Shown piece after piece: positions 61,382 through 64,000 of a DNA stretch of 64,000 bases. The position numbers and the translations under genes were made by a program. The notes below the pieces were generated by a model, which was given only the letters and a program-made list of their open reading frames with translations, was not told the DNA's origin and ran no database searches. Origin of the DNA: Microbacteriaceae bacterium PS02070 (GTDB lineage Bacteria; Actinomycetota; Actinomycetes; Actinomycetales; Microbacteriaceae). Positions within the stretch are counted from its first letter, which is position 1, and every line of letters starts with the position of its first letter. The stretch lies in the NCBI GenBank assembly GCA_029959865.1, contig JASCPE010000001.1, positions 248,001 to 312,000 of the forward strand, given 5' to 3'.

Positions 61382-62569
61382 TCAGCGTGCGCCGAGCAGG
61401 TGCTCGGTGGCAAGTTGCTGCAGGCGAACGAACCCGAAGCCCTTCCCGCCGAGATACGCATCGGCGTCGAACTCGTCCCAGCTCGCGCGGTCGGCGACGA
61501 AGTCGTCGTACGTCTCTGACTCACCGAAGGTCGGTACTGCCAGTTCGGGTACGCGCGCTGCGACCAATGCTTCCTGCACCTCGGGGTCGGCGCGGAAGGC
61601 CGCCGCCCGCTCCTTGAGCAGGAGATACGTGCGCATGTTGGCCGCCGCCGACTCCCAGACACCGGTCTCGTCCTCGGTTCGGCTGGGCTTGTAGTCGAAG
61701 TGGCGCGGTCCGTCGTAGGTCGGCCCACCGCCCGGAGCCCCGTTCTCGAGCAGATCGACGAGAGCGAATGCGTTGTGCAGGTCGCCGTGACCGAAGACAA
61801 GGTCCTGGTCGTACTTGATCCCACGCTGACCGTTGAGATCGATGTGGAAGAGCTTGCCGTGGTACAGCGCCTGCGCGATGCCCGCGGCGAAGTTGAGTCC
61901 CGCCATCTGCTCGTGGCCGGTCTCAGGGTTCACCCCCACCAGTTCGGGGCGGTCGAGCGAATCGATGAAGGCGAGAGCGTGCCCGAGGGTCGGGAGAAGG
62001 ATGTCGCCGCGCGGCTCGTTCGGCTTGGGCTCGATCGCGAACCGCAGGTTGTAGCCCTTCTCGACCACATAGTCGCCGAGGAAGTTGACTGCTTCGCGAT
62101 AGCGTTCGAGCGCCTGTCGAACGTCCTTTGCCGAGTCGTATTCGGCGCCCTCACGTCCACCCCACATGACGAAGGTCTCCGCACCGAGTTCCGCACCGAG
62201 GTCGATCTGGCGCAGGGCCTTGCGAACGGCGAAGCGGCGCACGTCGCGGTCGTTGGAGGTGAAGCCGCCGTCTTTGAAGACCGGGGCCGAGAACAGATTC
62301 GTGGTGACCATCGGGATCTTCATCCCGGTGGATTCCAGCGCACCCTTGAGTCGGTCGATCTGCTTCTGCCGCTCGGCATCCGTGGAACCGAACGCGAAGA
62401 GGTCGTCATCGTGGAAGGTCAGGCCGTACGCGCCGAGCTCTGCAAGCTTCTCCACCGCGTGGACGACGTCCAGGTGCGGGCGGGTCGGGCCACCGAACGG
62501 GTCGGACCCGTTGTATCCAACGGTCCACAGTCCAAAGCTGAACTTGTCTTCGCGAGTGGGGGTGGTCAT
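61382..62569 (-). CDS. xylA: Xylose isomerase
   Basis: A 395-aa TIM-barrel enzyme of the class I (actinobacterial) xylose isomerases, of exactly the usual length. It shows [20 protein letters not shown] (catalytic histidine), [35 protein letters not shown] (metal ligand glutamate and catalytic lysine), [10 protein letters not shown] and [13 protein letters not shown]. It needs Mg, Mn or Co and interconverts D-xylose and D-xylulose (also glucose and fructose). The start is ATG at 62569 with GAGGAG upstream; the much longer frame above it is not coding. The likely operator lies just upstream. Confidence 0.97.
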   Translation of the reverse strand: MTTPTREDKFSFGLWTVGYNGSDPFGGPTRPHLDVVHAVEKLAELGAYGLTFHDDDLFAFGSTDAERQKQIDRLKGALESTGMKIPMVTTNLFSAPVFKDGGFTSNDRDVRRFAVRKALRQIDLGAELGAETFVMWGGREGAEYDSAKDVRQALERYREAVNFLGDYVVEKGYNLRFAIEPKPNEPRGDILLPTLGHALAFIDSLDRPELVGVNPETGHEQMAGLNFAAGIAQALYHGKLFHIDLNGQRGIKYDQDLVFGHGDLHNAFALVDLLENGAPGGGPTYDGPRHFDYKPSRTEDETGVWESAAANMRTYLLLKERAAAFRADPEVQEALVAARVPELAVPTFGESETYDDFVADRASWDEFDADAYLGGKGFGFVRLQQLATEHLLGAR

Positions 62570-62595
62570 GGCGCTGCTCCTCGCCGTCGAGAATT

Positions 62596-62610
62596 GTTGT
62601 CTTTCACAAC
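62596..62610. promoter_or_regulatory. GTTGT-N5-ACAAC palindrome (candidate xylose operator)
   Basis: A 15-bp perfect inverted repeat between the divergent xylA and ROK regulator genes, 27 nt upstream of the xylA start. On the xylA strand TATAGG lies just before it and could be the -10, which would put the palindrome over the transcription start. ROK/XylR-type repressors bind sites of this kind. Confidence 0.6.
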
Positions 62611-62726
62611 CTATACGGATGTCGCCACCCCGTCCAGTCCGAATGCCGTCCCCCTCAAGGCCCATGGACGGCGTTGTCACACGCACACGGGGGGTCGCCC
62701 CATCGCGGCTCTCATAGAGTGAGGGC

Positions 62727-63881
62727 GTGACAGAGGACAGCGGCACGGTCGAGGGCGTCAGGCAGCGAAACCTCGCGCGCCTGATCCGCCTCGTGCACCT
62801 CTCCGGCCCGCTCTCGCGCGCCGCACTCACCGCCGCCACCGGCCTCAACCGCTCGACGGTCGGCGATCTGGTGACCGAGCTCGTTGCCCAAGGGTGGGTG
62901 GAGGAGCGCGCGCCAGCCGGCCCCCTTCGCGTGGGACGACCCTCTCCCGTGGTCCATGTCGCGTCCGATGTGGTCGTCATCTCAGCCCACCCGGAAGTGG
63001 ACGCCCTCGAGCTCGCCGCCGTCGGAATGGATCAGCGCATCGTCGTGCGCACCCGCCTCCCCCAGGACAGGCTCCTGAGCCCCGAGGAGACCGCACGACT
63101 CATCGGCCACGAAGTGCGGCAGTGGCAAGACGGCGAGTTGGCTGGCATCCGGGTTCTGGGCGTGGGACTTGCCGTCCCGGGCCCCGTTCGCGAAAGTGAC
63201 GGCGTGGTCCGACACGCTCCACACCTGCAGTGGCGCGACGCGCCGCTCCGCGAACTGGTGACACGCGTGACCGGGATCCCCGTCGTCGTCGGCAACGACG
63301 CGACCCTCGGTGTCCTCGCCGAACACCTCTTCGGCGCCGCCCGCGGCATTGACGATGTCGTCTACCTCAACGGGGGCGCGAGCGGCATCGGCGGAGGGCT
63401 GATCGTGCACGGAACGCCGGTGGGTGGCGTCGGCGGCTACGCGGGCGAGTTCGGCCAGAACCGCCCAGGCATCGCTGCCGCGCGGGACCGGCGGACACCG
63501 GACGGCGTTCTCGAGGATGACGTCAATCGCAATCTGCTCCTCGCCGCGGTCGGGTTGGACGCGGGCGACGATGCTGCTCTCGCCCGCGCGCTGGCGGACG
63601 CGCCCGACGTCTCCGAAGTCGAGCGACAGCGACGCATCCTCGCGACCGCGCTCGCGAACGCGGTGAACGTACTCAATCCGGCCGTCATCGTGCTCGGGGG
63701 TTTCCTCGCGTTGCTCGCAGAGTGGGACGCGGAGGGCTTTGAAGCCGCCGTCACGGCACAGTCCATGCCCGCCTGCGCCGAGGGACTCTCGATTCGGGCA
63801 GCCGAGCTGGCCGAAGACCGACTTCTCATCGGAGCCGCCGAGGCTGTCTATGCGCGACTCTTTGGCACCGAACGCGGCTGA
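62727..63881 (+). CDS. xylR: ROK-family transcriptional regulator of the xylose operon (XylR-like)
   Basis: A 384-aa protein with an N-terminal winged helix ([40 protein letters not shown]) and a ROK sugar-binding domain. The domain has [40 protein letters not shown] and [20 protein letters not shown]. The usual ROK zinc cluster C-x-C-G-x-x-G-C is absent; [18 protein letters not shown] stands there instead. It is divergent from xylAB and presumably represses it until xylose binds. The start is GTG at 62727, with TAGAGT 6 nt upstream. Confidence 0.87.
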   Translation: MTEDSGTVEGVRQRNLARLIRLVHLSGPLSRAALTAATGLNRSTVGDLVTELVAQGWVEERAPAGPLRVGRPSPVVHVASDVVVISAHPEVDALELAAVGMDQRIVVRTRLPQDRLLSPEETARLIGHEVRQWQDGELAGIRVLGVGLAVPGPVRESDGVVRHAPHLQWRDAPLRELVTRVTGIPVVVGNDATLGVLAEHLFGAARGIDDVVYLNGGASGIGGGLIVHGTPVGGVGGYAGEFGQNRPGIAAARDRRTPDGVLEDDVNRNLLLAAVGLDAGDDAALARALADAPDVSEVERQRRILATALANAVNVLNPAVIVLGGFLALLAEWDAEGFEAAVTAQSMPACAEGLSIRAAELAEDRLLIGAAEAVYARLFGTERG

Positions 63882-63884
63882 CGC

Positions 63885-64000
63885 TCAGTCCGACCGGCGC
63901 CCGTCGGCATCCAAGGCCGTGTCCATCGCTGCTTCGATTTCAGCAAGTGTGTCCTTCAGCACCGACACCCGGTCCGGTGGAAGGAACGTCGCGAGGTAGC
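63885..64000 (-). CDS. C-terminal end of an unidentified gene (runs off window)
   Basis: The last 37 codons of a minus-strand gene that continues beyond the right edge. The peptide (YLATFLPPDRVSVLKDTLAE, IEAAMDTALDADGRRSD) is helical and acidic. A regulator of the MarR type would fit, but this is too little to assign. It is convergent with the ROK gene, 3 nt apart. Confidence 0.5.
   Translation of the reverse strand, partial: YLATFLPPDRVSVLKDTLAEIEAAMDTALDADGRRSD

Noticed and set aside
1..64000. tRNA or rRNA genes, prophage or integrative element
   Set aside because: I saw no tRNA-like CCA-ended cloverleaf, rRNA core sequence, integrase or phage structural gene.

Overview
The window is high-GC, gene-dense DNA with frequent GTG starts and many 4-bp ATGA/GTGA overlaps. 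TreXYZ trehalose synthesis, an lhr-nei pair, a DUF6421 protein and a YitT-family protein all point to an actinobacterium. The gene set most resembles Microbacteriaceae, probably Microbacterium; this is inferred from gene content, not from a marker gene. No rRNA, tRNA, CRISPR array, transposase or integrase was found. Three gaps longer than 300 nt hold repeats rather than genes.

Layout. 1-5.9 kb: arginine/proline catabolism (rocD partial, ddaH, a divergent TetR regulator, putA). 5.9-12.4 kb: a thioesterase, a GNAT acetyltransferase, then echA-etfB-etfA followed by a cytochrome b-like membrane protein with an unusual repeated N-terminal motif, and an HTH regulator. 12.6-16.8 kb: histidine kinase, response regulator, ABC ATPase and permease, read as one minus-strand unit. 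17-30 kb: DUF6421, an MFS exporter, threonine aldolase, an M3 peptidase bracketed by palindromic repeats, NUDIX, esterase, MBL/TetR, trhO and an ABC-F gene with a possible leader peptide. 29.8-36 kb: XRE-cupin regulator, DUF1028 protein and a complete Opp/Dpp-type importer. 36-44 kb: lhr-nei, YitT, hexapeptide protein, nuclease-like protein and a LysR effector domain lacking its HTH. 44.3-49.5 kb: a four-gene operon encoding an ECF-type sigma factor, a small putative regulator, a subtilisin with a five-fold NPFTHT repeat, and a TPR-CHAT protease. This is the most distinctive system in the window. 49.6-57 kb: glutamine amidotransferase and treX-treY-treZ. 57.4-59.9 kb: a sortase-anchored SpaA/DUF11 surface protein interrupted by an apparent single-base frameshift. 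60-64 kb: xylose utilisation (xylB, xylA, divergent ROK regulator).

Working together. DDAH makes citrulline from methylated arginine. RocD makes glutamate semialdehyde from ornithine, which the P5C-dehydrogenase half of PutA can oxidise to glutamate. EchA and the ETF serve acyl-CoA oxidation. TreX, TreY and TreZ convert glycogen to trehalose. XylA and XylB feed xylose to the pentose phosphate pathway. Many first genes carry a TAnnnT hexamer 6-8 nt before the start codon and no Shine-Dalgarno sequence, so leaderless transcription looks common; this signal was used to choose several starts.
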